Below are positions 54,369-64,000 of a stretch of DNA of 64,000 nucleotides, in pieces. Positions within the stretch are counted from its first letter, which is position 1; every line of letters starts with the position of its first letter. The notes under the pieces were generated by a model. It was not told the origin of the DNA, searched no databases, and saw only the letters and a program-made list of their open reading frames with translations. The stretch comes from Buddleja alternifolia (Eukaryota; Streptophyta; Magnoliopsida; Lamiales; Scrophulariaceae), in NCBI GenBank assembly GCA_019426215.1, contig CM033397.1:29142480-29206479 (forward strand), given 5' to 3'. Made by a program: the position numbers and the translations under genes.

Positions 54369-54971
54369 GTGCTATATTCAGTAGAAGTTGAGAAACTTGA
54401 TGTACTTGGTTTGAGGAGTCATGAAAAGTGCCTAGCTCAAACGCGTAGCTTGAATAATTGTATCCTTATGAAGAAAGCTATCAAATCTAAGAGGGAGTTG
54501 AAAAGTGTCTTGATGCAGCTCTTGCATCAACCTCTCAATGAGTCATCGAATTTTGGAGGTGACTTGGTCATGTTGGCGATAGGTTGCAAATACCATAACC
54601 TTTTTCTTGTGAAAGAAATAGTTTGCTTGAAAGATATAGCTAGTTTGAGAGTCCTTTTTGCAATCTTAATACGCAGGGTCATTATTCTTGGTGTAATTCA
54701 CTTATTAAGGATTCGAGTCAAAATTGCACTTTTGAAGTCAAATTTGCTAAGTGAGATTCCAAGATTATGGATAGATGACATCATATGCATATTCAGAATT
54801 TCCCTAAGGAATTATATCTTCTCATTTAGGTCGATCTGGACCTACTATAAAATTCCTAAAGAGAAACATTTATGCATTTTTTGGAGGGAGTTACGATTTG
54901 ATGCTTTGAATCTTTTTTATGTTTGTTATGATTGTGATTCTAATCACATATGTATTGGGAACTTTGGATGA
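54369..54971 (+). CDS. Unrecognised 200-aa ORF
   Basis: This is the longest otherwise unexplained frame in the region, rich in Leu, Ile, Lys and Cys (for example EKCLAQTRSLNNC, LFYVCYDCDSNHICIGNFG). No domain, signal peptide or transposon motif is recognised, no splice context is clear, and codon use looks like AT-rich background. It may be a chance ORF or part of a decayed gene. Confidence 0.25.
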   Translation: MLYSVEVEKLDVLGLRSHEKCLAQTRSLNNCILMKKAIKSKRELKSVLMQLLHQPLNESSNFGGDLVMLAIGCKYHNLFLVKEIVCLKDIASLRVLFAILIRRVIILGVIHLLRIRVKIALLKSNLLSEIPRLWIDDIICIFRISLRNYIFSFRSIWTYYKIPKEKHLCIFWRELRFDALNLFYVCYDCDSNHICIGNFG

Positions 54972-55594
54972 GTCCTAATGCATGAATGGTCATGTTGTCC
55001 GAGAATCAAAATTATGAAACTTTTAAGAATGACCTTCCTATATAGTTATGGAATGAAAAAGAAAAAGTGGCAAAAAAGTTGACATTTTGCTATTTTTTGT
55101 GCTATTTGCCGGGCCCTTATTGAAATTAACACTAATATAATTCATTTTACAATATTGAATCGCCATTATTCTTTTTTTTTCTTTTTTTTTACTAAAGCTT
55201 TGATGGCGACAATAGAGTATGTGATATTCCAAGTTGTTGGACAGATGAAAACGTCAATTGTGAAGATACCTAGGAGAATATAACCATTAAGTCTAATCAA
55301 GCGGAACAAAAGCAAGATCGACCAAAGTTGAGTCGAAACAAAAGCAGGAACGACCAAAGAGGGTGCCGAAGAAATCAAGATATCGAAAGACCCCATACAC
55401 CCAGACTGCTCCAACAAAATAGAAATTTGTGGTTCTATAATCTTGTGCTTGTTTTGTTGCTCTTAAACTATTGGAGATGAAAGTTGTAATTTCTTTAATT
55501 TATTTGCGTAAGACTCAAGCACTTTTCTTATTTACATCTTAATTATTGTAGTAGTGATTTTTTACTTCATATACAGTTGATTAATCTAATTGAT

Positions 55595-55948
55595 GAAATT
55601 TGATTGAAGTAGTTTATTGCTTCGTTATTTTATAGTTTAGTGGAAGTTTCTCAATGTTGTGTTGCTTTCAATCTAATAGTGACTTTGGTTAAAAGTTTTG
55701 TGTGTTGCGGATTGAATTTGATTAAAGCAGTTTATTGCTTTGTTATTTTTTAGTTTAGTGAAAATGTCTCAATATTGGCTTTGTTTTCAATTTATTATTA
55801 ACGTTGGTTATGTTTTTGTGTCTTGTGGATGAGATTTGTTTAAAGTAGTTTACTGCTTCGTTATTTTATAGTTTAATGGAAGTTTCTCAATGTTGGTTTT
55901 GCTATTAATCTATTATTGAATTTGGTTATGTTTTTGTGTCTTATAAAT
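55595..55948. repeat. Three tandem units of about 118 bp
   Basis: Each unit contains agtttattgcttcgttattt, agtttagtggaagtttctca and gttatgtttttgtgtctt, starting near 55595, 55711 and 55830. The last unit runs into the left arm of the foldback-like element. Confidence 0.8.
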
Positions 55949-56094
55949 GGGATTTGGAGGAGTTAGCTAACTGGGGAGTTAGGGAGATGGAGAAGGAAAA
56001 AATTTTGAAAGAGTTAATCGAGAAAATCAGGAAGATTTGGTCGGTCAATTTGGAATGATTGGGATAGACTGGTAAACCGATCTAACTAGTCGGC

Positions 56095-56640
56095 CAGTCC
56101 AGAGACCAAAAGCTAGTAAAATAAAATTCCAACCGGGCAGATTGGCAGATGAACCTGACCAGTCATCCGGCCCAGAGACCGAAATATCATACAGAAATAA
56201 TTCCGACCAGGCAGATTGGTAAACAAGTCGGCTGGTTTAGAGACCAAAAGTTCGCGTAGAAAAATATCAACCGGGCAGACTGGCAGACCAATCTGACCAG
56301 TCGATCAGTCTAGAGACCAAACACTCATAAACAAAATTTTGACCAGATAGATTGGCAGACCAATTTGACCAGTCGGACGGTTCAGAGACCAAAATATCAT
56401 ACAAAGAAAATTAGATAGGGCAGACCGGCATCAGTCGGCCGGTCCAGAGACCAAAACCTCATACAATAAAATTCCAACCGGGCAGACTGGTATACTGGTC
56501 TGACTTGTCAGTCAGTCCTGAGATCAAACATGATACACTAAGATTTCGAACGGGCAGATTGATAGATTGGTCAATCTAAATATTGATATTCCCATTGTAT
56601 AAAATTCCAAAAATTTTAGATCGGTAGACCAGTATGATCG
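56095..56640 (+). repeat. 73-bp tandem array, left arm
   Basis: Unit starts (gaccaaa or a variant) occur at 56104, 56177, 56242, 56314, 56387, 56449 and 56522. Each unit has aattccaaccgggcagattg and a gaccagtcggccggtccag-like end. Confidence 0.85.
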
Positions 56641-57859
56641 GTCGTTTGGAAAGATTGTTTTGGTTTATTAGTATTATTATATTAACGACATTTATTATGA
56701 TAAATAACAAATCAAACTTCTTATAAAGTAACGATATGATTAGTGATTTTCCAAGCTGCAATTTTCTTTAGGATTTTGGGTTTAGAGTTTAGAGTAATTT
56801 AAAGTAACAATACACTCGGCTTGAGTCCGGCTGATACATTGAAAGAATCAATTGGGTTGTCAAATGTTAGTAGATCGATTACGTGCTATTCAAGAAAGTC
56901 CTTGTATTCTATATATGTGTATACCTCACTATTTGTATATTATAAGAAACTTATCTTGTTCTTTATCATTACAAACTAGTTGTAACCACGTTCATTGGCA
57001 CCACTAGTAATTACATGAGATTAATAATATATGTATATGTATATATATATCATTACATAACTTAATTATTTATGATTTACAAAATTAACAGATTTTACTC
57101 AATTTTGTTGATCATCATTAAAAAGTCTTTTGTGTGAGTATTATATCGTATTAATTTTATATGATTATGTCCACATATGTGCCTACTTTGATAGCCTCAA
57201 ATATTGTATTTTGTTATATATAACCTAGTTAAATAAATACGGGACCAAACAAATTCGTCATTTAATACGTACGAGTATATTACGAAATTTTTTGAAAGCT
57301 ACGGTGAAAAAATTGACTAAAAATATGAGAACTGAAAATAAATGGAATCGTAGATGTTCGAATATAATGGGGATACAAATGAATTATTCGAGAGTAAAAA
57401 TACGATTTATTTTCATATAAATTTGAATGATATATTGCATCTACTAGCTTTTATTTTATAACTTAATAGTTTATATGAGTATCTAGTTGACAATAATTAA
57501 TATTTGGATAAGTAATCGTCGTTCGTAGGTTTTTAATTGTATAATACTCAGTTAGTACTTATAAATATTTAATTATAATTTTCAAATTTTAAATTAGAAA
57601 ATATTTTTTTTGCCAAAATTAGAGTATCATTCTTCAAGTTTAAGATGAAATACATAAAGTATGTGTACTAAACGGTTTAACTCAAAAGTATGAGTATTAT
57701 TAGTTATGTTCAGAATACATACGGGAAACAGAATTATTTTTCAATTATATGTACGTGTATTATACGAGTATAATACGAGTTTCAATTAATATACATATAT
57801 ATATATATCATTAATGAAATAATACTAATTAGGCAAAACAGTCAAACCGTTTACCAATA

Positions 57860-58235
57860 TGCCCCTTTAGAATTTTAAACATTGGGAAGATTGGAATTTA
57901 GATTGACCAATCAACCAATCTGTCCGCTAGAAATTTTAGTGTATCATCTTTGATAGCTGAACCGACCGACCGGTCAAATAGTTATACCAGTCTGCTTGGT
58001 TGAAATTTTATTGTATGAGCTTTGGTTTCTGGACCGGCCGACTGGTCAAAACGATGTACCAGTCTGCCCGGTCGAAATTTTTTTGTATGATCTTTTTGGT
58101 CTCTACCCCGGCCGATTGGCCAGATTGGTCTACCAATCTTCCCGGTCGAAATTTTATTTTATGAGCTTTTGGTCTCTACCAGTCGACTAGTCAAACCGGT
58201 CTACCATTTTGCCCGTCATTCCAGACTGACTGGCC
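57860..58235 (-). repeat. 73-bp tandem array, right arm
   Basis: The same unit as the left arm is inverted: ggtctct or ggtttct at 58023, 58098 and 58171, with tctgcccggtcgaaatttt between them. Confidence 0.85.
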
Positions 58236-58349
58236 CCGGCCCCAATCTTCCTGATTTTCTCAATGAACTCATTCAATTTCTTTTTCTTCTCCATCTCCAA
58301 CTCCTTAGTTAGCTCGTTACTCCTAATCACACCCACAAGACACAAAAAC

Positions 58350-58836
58350 ATAAAGAGTCATGAATTAAACATATTGAGACCCAAACTGCCCCACATATTT
58401 GAATAATGGGATCAATATGTAGTTAAAAATAATGTAAATAAATTAAACTATTAAAAATAGTAAAACTTCTAATTTTTTGCATTAACAAAGTCATAATAAC
58501 ATTTTTAATTGATGCGCTCCAAGTATAAGCATAATAAATACACAAAAATCATATCAAAATAGGCGACCTAGAAGATTGTTGCTCGTAGCAATTTCGTACT
58601 TTTGCGATTCCGGCGCTCTTCGGCAGAAGAAAATCTTGCATGCTGAATCCTTCCATGTTTTTAGAATGCTTCTTGATCAGCTCAATATGTAGAATACTTC
58701 TATATTTTGATACACTACAACGGTCCAAAAAATAGCACTTGGCATCAACATAATCGATGATATGTTTAGGACTTAAAGCTTTATAAGACAAAAAAATATA
58801 ACTCAATTTTATATCTGTATTTCTCCGATTCACAGG
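58350..58836. other. Spacer between the foldback element and LTR fragments
   Basis: A 94-aa minus-strand ORF (58549-58833) has no recognised domain. The stretch may belong to an unidentified retrotransposon. Confidence 0.35.
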
Positions 58837-58985
58837 TGATAAGAGGTGTTTTTACGTGTTTTTAAGACCGTAATTCTTATGATTTGGATTCACTTATTGC
58901 TTAAATCATGTCACATTTGCATTTAATAGGTGTGTTAAGTGAATACAGGTAATAAATGAGAATACATGAAGAAAAGGGAAGAAAA
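58837..58985 (+). repeat. Inverted LTR-end fragment
   Basis: tgataagaggtgtttttacg through gaatacatgaagaaaaggga is the reverse complement of 61480-61625, the outer end of the LTR below. It is therefore a truncated LTR of the same family in opposite orientation. The match stops near 58985. Confidence 0.75.
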
Positions 58986-59700
58986 ACATGCAAAATTTGG
59001 TACGTGTCAAATGCACCAAAATGTAATTACTGTTCTCACAAGAATTTGTAGTACTCGTAAGTCCAGGTCGAACCCTAGAGATTGGTTGATCAAAATAATA
59101 TTCAATGGGGAGGTTTGTTTGATGAATTAATAATGACAGGAATTAAATAGGAAGTTCAATAAATGTAAAGCATCGATTCAAGGATAGTTCGTTCTTCAAT
59201 TCAAGTTGATCATAGACACCTAAAATACTATCTATTCTTTGATTACTTAGCCAAGAACATAAATAAACAGCTATTTATATCCCTATTAACTTCCGTATAT
59301 CATTAACCAAAGCCCAGCACCCGGTTAAATTCTTATTATCAACTGACTCGGTATTAAGCAATCCTAATCATGTTAATAATAGCATAACGAATTAGAAGCG
59401 ACTAAGGATAAACAATAGTTTAAGCAAGCACCAACTATTTAATTTACTCTAATGTTTCCCTTAGGTTATCAATGAAAATTGGGATCCTAATCATGAAAAC
59501 CTAATTGCTACATGCACAAATCAAACATAACAATTACGGATTATGAAGATTTGTTAGCAATAGATTGTAATAGATAATCAACTAATGTGCACCTTAGATT
59601 ATTATCTAAACAAGCATGAACAAAAACAAGAAGAAAACAAAGAGAAGAGAGTTAGAAAAAATAGTATTTTCAAGTTTTATGCTTACAATTATCAAAAACT
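58986..59700 (-). repeat. LTR-like sequence of a related gypsy family
   Basis: The layout recalls the tRNA-Asp-primed LTRs: tgtcaaatgcacc start, gtaagtccaggtcgaaccc, then taagcaatcctaatcatg. The sequence is too diverged for exact ends, so it is offered as a tentative family member. Confidence 0.4.
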
Positions 59701-61625
59701 TGACACGCTAAAAGCTAACGTGCTATGATAGCAAGTGCACTAGTCGTGTGTAGTAATAAATGGATTGTAAGTCCGGATTGTCGAACCTCAAGGACTTGAA
59801 TTCTAGTTTAAGATTTGTAATGAAGTGAATAAACAAAGTAAGAATAAATTCAAATAAAATTTGTAAAGAACAAGAACAAAGATGAGCAAGTGATTTAAAA
59901 CCAATTATAAAGGGAGACTAAGGCACATGCTAGGTTCAAATTGATCAAATATACTTATAAAGGTTCTTGTTGAAGGATTACACTTATATTGTTATGGTGA
60001 GAGCTCCGAGGGTAGAGAATAACCGATGTCTCGCGTATAAACTCCTATGCTTAGATCGTGATTTCCCAAATATTCCTATCCGGAAATCTAACCACTAAAC
60101 ATGCATTAACGTACTAGAGTTCACTCAATTAGAATCGAACAACTTCACCGGGAATCTTTACCTATGTCTAGGGCAATTCCTCATTAGTTGTGGGTCATGA
60201 TGTGAATTTCTTGCACCCTAAGTCAATTTTCTCCCGAAATATTAACCTAGGCATAAGATTCTAACATATAGTGATCAAGTATATGCAAGATAGGCAAAAA
60301 CACAATTCACATCACATAACAATATAAGAACAACCTCAACAACCATCTATTGTAAGCATATATCACAATTTGGCCTTACATGGCCCTAGTCTTACGAATT
60401 TAGTTCATAATTGAAAGCATAAAAGACATAAGAGGAATATTCATAGACATAAATGAAATGAAAAGCTCTTAAAAACTCCCTAAATGGTGAATGATGATGG
60501 ATCTTGAAGTTGAGCGCCTTCAATCCCCAAGCCCTTTTCCTTCCTCTAGTTTTCCCCTCCAAGAGTGATGAAGAATGGTGATGAATGGTGGAGAAATCAG
60601 ATTAGGGGCTGCCCCCCTCTCCTCCAAGAATCTGAAATTAATAGTGAATGATGAAGAGTATGGGTTCCCCCTCCTTTTATAGCCAAAATTCCACTAAAGT
60701 ATGCATTAAGAATTCCCATTAAAGTTCCCCAATGAGAATTCCACCTAAGGTGATGCTTAAAGTTTGGCTTTTAAGATTCCAACCAGCTAAAAAATGCAAA
60801 ACTTTCGGCCCTTAAGAATTCCACCAAGCATAACCATGAGAAAACTTCAACAAAACACATGCATGCTGCCATTTTCTTGCTTTCCAGCGCAGTCTTAGCA
60901 TTTTACTCATAAACTTCTCCACAGATCTCCAAATTGGATGATTCAAGTCCCCATGTTCAAATAAAACATAGATCGACAACTTGCCAGAAGGACATTTTGT
61001 CCAATTCGGTCTCTAAGTATACCTAAATTACGTTTCAACATGGAGGTTGTTTCTGATTTGGCGCCCATAAAGTAAATCTACCAAGAAACACACTTATGAC
61101 AACCCCTCAACATGTGCTGAATTATGGCCAAAAGTGATTCTTACCCATCATATAATGCTGGAATTTAGGCTTAAAAGGAGTAACATTCGGACTATCCATG
61201 CCTAGGCATGACTAGGAGGGCGTTGGGGCGTATCTTCGCACATGTACTTCTCTGTTCGGCGCATCAATCGTATTTCCTTCACAATTATCTCTATAGACCT
61301 CCGATTTGGATGTTTCAAGTTTCCATTTGAAGCTAAGACATACATCTAAAACTTTGTAGAAGAAAACTTTGTCTAAGTCGGTCTCAAAATGTACGGAATT
61401 ATCGCTCGAATGTGGTAGGAGATGCATAAACCGCCTAGGTGTTGAAAAACATGCTTGAACTTGTTTTGTACATCGTTTTTCTTCCCTTTTCTTCATGTAT
61501 TCTCATTTATTACCTGTATTCACTTAACACACCTATTAAATGCAAATGTGACATGATTTAAGCAATAAGTGAATCCAAATCATAAGAATTACAGTCTTAA
61601 AAACACGTAAAAACACCTCTTATCA
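59701..61625 (-). repeat. 3' LTR of the second element
   Basis: It starts TGACACGCTAAAAGC and ends CACCTCTTATCA on the plus strand. It shares gtgtgtagtaataaa, gtccggattgtcgaacctca and the TATA box (60674-60681, minus strand ataaaag) with the LTR at 12229. It lacks the minisatellite in the same form; 60700-60850 has looser repetition. Confidence 0.85.
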
Positions 61626-61639
61626 ACACCCCCAAACTT

Positions 61640-63276
61640 ATCAATTGCTCGACCTCGAGCAATAAGAGCTATAAGGCAAGACCAACATCATTCAATGGGA
61701 GAAAACAAAACAACTAACTAACTCACTTTCGTGGAGTAAACGATTGCACTTAGCGGGTGCAACAAGCCTTTAAACCTTTGAGTTACCTCAAAGGACGAGT
61801 TATAGTCTCGTGAGGGTTTGCATAAGATATACCCACAAAATCTAGCAAATTTTCAATCCCAACCGAATCAACACATCTCAATATGATCAACAAGAATGAA
61901 TGGCATAAAATCAGCCTTTTAAAGTTCACAAATATATATATACATATCAACTACTTTTGCTCATGTGACACCAATACTTGAAACGACTCCCTAGAGTATA
62001 GTGAAAAATAAATCTAGGGTATTATAGTCGAGAGGCATCCTTACCAAATTTTGGACATTAATCCCATATCTATCAACTTTTGATCAAACACAAGGCACAA
62101 GAATTATAGAAAATCTCATAGCCATTTAAATTTCATTATCTCAAAAATTCAACATTCAATTCATATGGAATTTCCATTAAACTTCATAAGGCTAGATCAT
62201 GTGCAATGTTTTATTCCATTAGACTTTCTATGACACCCATGTAACAAGTTTTAGACCAATGACTCCCAAACTAGATAGTTTTGGGGCATTAAGTGTAGAG
62301 ACACTCCTAAGGATTTAATCACTCGAGTATCAAAGGCCACGAAATAAAACTAGATCTTTTAAACAACTCACTTCTTTTGGCTTGAGCATAGCTCAAATCA
62401 GCATAATAGTACAGTATATAGGCATGAAACTTTTCACCTCCGGTACGTATTAGCCTGACCACTTTTGGTCATACCAAAATTCAACATTTTCAATTCATTG
62501 TTAGCATATAAAATGACTACTCAACTTATAACCTTATGAGAAATCTAAGTTAATATTTCTGGAAATAATTCCTTAAGTTTCTTAAGATGGTTATCCTCTC
62601 AACTGCTCTACCTTCGATTTAAGTGCATTGTGAATCATCTAAAGAATCAATTCTAGTCTAAGGTCTCCACGAGCAATTTCAAAGATATATATATTCCATT
62701 AAATTCAGATTATTTCAAGAATTCATGCCATTTTTCCAAGTCAATCAATTTCAATGCATCAATTGGAAGGACTAAAATTTTTTTCATGCTTGATTTTCTC
62801 AACAAAGAAGCATATAAACATGATATCAAACAAACTTTCCCCAAATTCAAGTTAAAAATTAGGATTGCATTTTCAATATTCAAAATAGATACTCTTCTAC
62901 CCCCAAACTTAAATCCAACATTGTCCCCAATGTTGTTACAACAAGCATACACAACGGTAAAAGAACACTTACAACTAAGGATGTTGAAAAACATCCTTAA
63001 ACTTCCAATACATAATCCTGTATCTTCTCCTCCTCTCGAGTAAAATGAGCATCTCTAAACATGGGGTCCAAATGTGCATCATATCTAACACTTCAACTTT
63101 TCAAACCATCAAGCATAAGAAAACGTACATGCCAAAAGTGCATGTTTGAACACAACATAAAGAAACAAACTAAACAAAACAAAAACAAAATCAAAAAGAA
63201 AAACAAACTTACAAACTTGGGTTGCCTCCCAAGAAGCGCTAGTTTAGAGTCGGTAGCTCGACTTTACCAAGTTATT
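61640..63276 (-). other. Non-coding interior of the second element
   Basis: Colinear with 13973-15680. ORFs of up to 94 aa here are not conserved between the two copies. Confidence 0.7.
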
Positions 63277-64000
63277 TTAAGGCGGTTTCCGAATGAATGC
63301 CTTGTTCATTATCCAATTCACTCTCGGGTATCGCTTCAACTAATGGCCATTGGTAGTGAAGGTTGGCCTATCATTTGTGCTACATACCATAGGTTGGGAC
63401 CAAGCAATCATCCACTCCCGAATTTTTGTATGGTCCCTCAACACCTCAATTACTCTTTCTTCCCCGTGCGTTGGGTGATGGTGTGAACTTTCTTCACCCA
63501 TCACTTTGACATATGCGGAGTCCATGATGTAGGGATGTAGAAGATGATTGGTTCGTTTTTCCTGAAAGTGCTCAACACTAAAAGGATCAAAAGCATCAAT
63601 GTGTAGATACAAATCAAAATCAAGAGGATGCTCAAAAACCTTATAGCTATCACAAATAACCATGTCATCTCCTACATTAAAGGACAACTTACCATTATCG
63701 GCATCAAATACCGATTCACTTGTGGTTAGGGGAGATGGTAAAGGAATGTCAACAACCTTAGAAAGGATAGGAGGCAAATGCTCATCATTGGAGGAATTTG
63801 CTTTCGATTTTTTCAACTTCCTTTCATTCAATGTCACGGTGTTGCATTCCTCCTTTTGATCTATCTCAGTGGTACCAAGCAATGCCCATGGTACTTTCTC
63901 AGATATGTCGCTCGTTAGTTGCTTGAGTTGATGATTCATCTCCTTCATTTCCCGCAATGCGTCCTTCATCATAAGGCGGAGCTCTCCAATGGAGTTATCA
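63277..64000 (-). pseudogene. Retrotransposon ORF, second copy, partial
   Basis: The frame 63340-63972 parallels residues 78 onward of the 319-aa ORF: MMKDALREMKEMNHQLKQLT, SESVFDADNGKLSFNVGDD, DLYLHIDAFDPFSVEHF and ERVIEVLRDHTKIREWMIAW. A single TAG after FTTNGH interrupts it, and the homologous tail (MNKAFIRKPP) continues to about 63280. The N-terminus lies past the window edge. One stop in an otherwise open frame suggests the ORF stayed coding until lately. Confidence 0.75.

Larger units (their letters stand above)
55925..58345. mobile_element. Foldback-like element with tandem-array arms
   Basis: The outer ends mirror each other: ttatgtttttgtgtct, ggagttagctaac and gaaaatcaggaagat at 55925-56040 reappear inverted at 58240-58345. 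Each arm then continues into a tandem array of about 73 bp (seven units on the left, about four on the right) in opposite orientation. The centre (about 56650-57845) is AT-rich with no transposase. Long inverted arms built of tandem repeats are the hallmark of foldback elements, some of which belong to the Mutator group. No target duplication was identified. Confidence 0.75.
59701..64000 (-). mobile_element. Second tRNA-Asp-type non-autonomous gypsy element, cut by window end
   Basis: An LTR (59701-61625) is followed by the same polypurine tract, non-coding interior and terminal ORF as the element at 12229-18506, in the same minus orientation. The 5' LTR lies beyond 64000. Divergence from the first copy is clear throughout, so the two are separate family members and not a recent duplication. 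Confidence 0.85.

Noticed and set aside
54369..54971. Assignment of the 200-aa ORF to a transposase or gag family
   Set aside because: No catalytic or zinc-binding motif could be placed, so it is listed only as unrecognised with low confidence.

Overview
The window is plant nuclear DNA, most likely from a eudicot. The evidence is an S-protein-homolog gene, a PORR-type organelle RNA-binding relic, plant-type LINE, Ty1/copia, Ty3/gypsy, hAT, Mutator-like and PIF/Harbinger elements, AT-rich intergenic DNA and GT-AG introns. The species cannot be named from sequence alone. No rRNA gene, no functional tRNA gene and no CRISPR array is present. Only one ordinary host gene looks intact: the S-protein homolog at 35819-36235.

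Layout. 1-4525: a 22-bp satellite split by a gag-only Ty3/gypsy element (668-4312). 4580-5690: AT-rich repeats, a poly(A)-tailed SINE-like piece and a PORR pseudogene. 6057-18658: a minus-strand LINE with target duplication. A 150-bp Mutator-like MITE cuts its ORF2 (7070-7219) and a 6.3-kb non-autonomous Ty3/gypsy element cuts its ORF1 (12229-18506, TSD gccgc). 18714-24856: several TIR elements with legible target duplications, plus a dead S-protein-homolog copy. 24900-33957: a decayed full-length Ty1/copia element (TSD tgaaa), followed by a probable solo LTR. 35109-36690: the living S-protein homolog. With the transposons removed, this gene and the pseudogene at 22.4 kb lie in two tandem copies of one ancestral unit.

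36690-41295: LTR and MITE fragments, including a solo LTR joined to about 60 nt of tRNA-Asp ending in CCA and bracketed by 33-bp direct repeats (38151-39593). 41296-53294: a Ty3/gypsy-type LTR split by a hAT MITE and by a 9.8-kb PIF/Harbinger element. That element carries a transposase with all three DDE residues, its usual Myb/SANT gene, two further Myb/SANT-like genes and a GRF zinc-finger gene. 55925-58345: a foldback-like element whose inverted arms are ~73-bp tandem arrays. 58837-64000: LTR pieces and the truncated second copy of the non-autonomous gypsy family seen at 12-18 kb.

The genes do not form an operon or pathway. The window records nested transposition around a small secreted-protein locus. 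Its most unusual parts are the tRNA-LTR fusion, the multi-gene Harbinger element, the foldback array element and a conserved odd ORF shared by two copies of a non-autonomous retrotransposon family.
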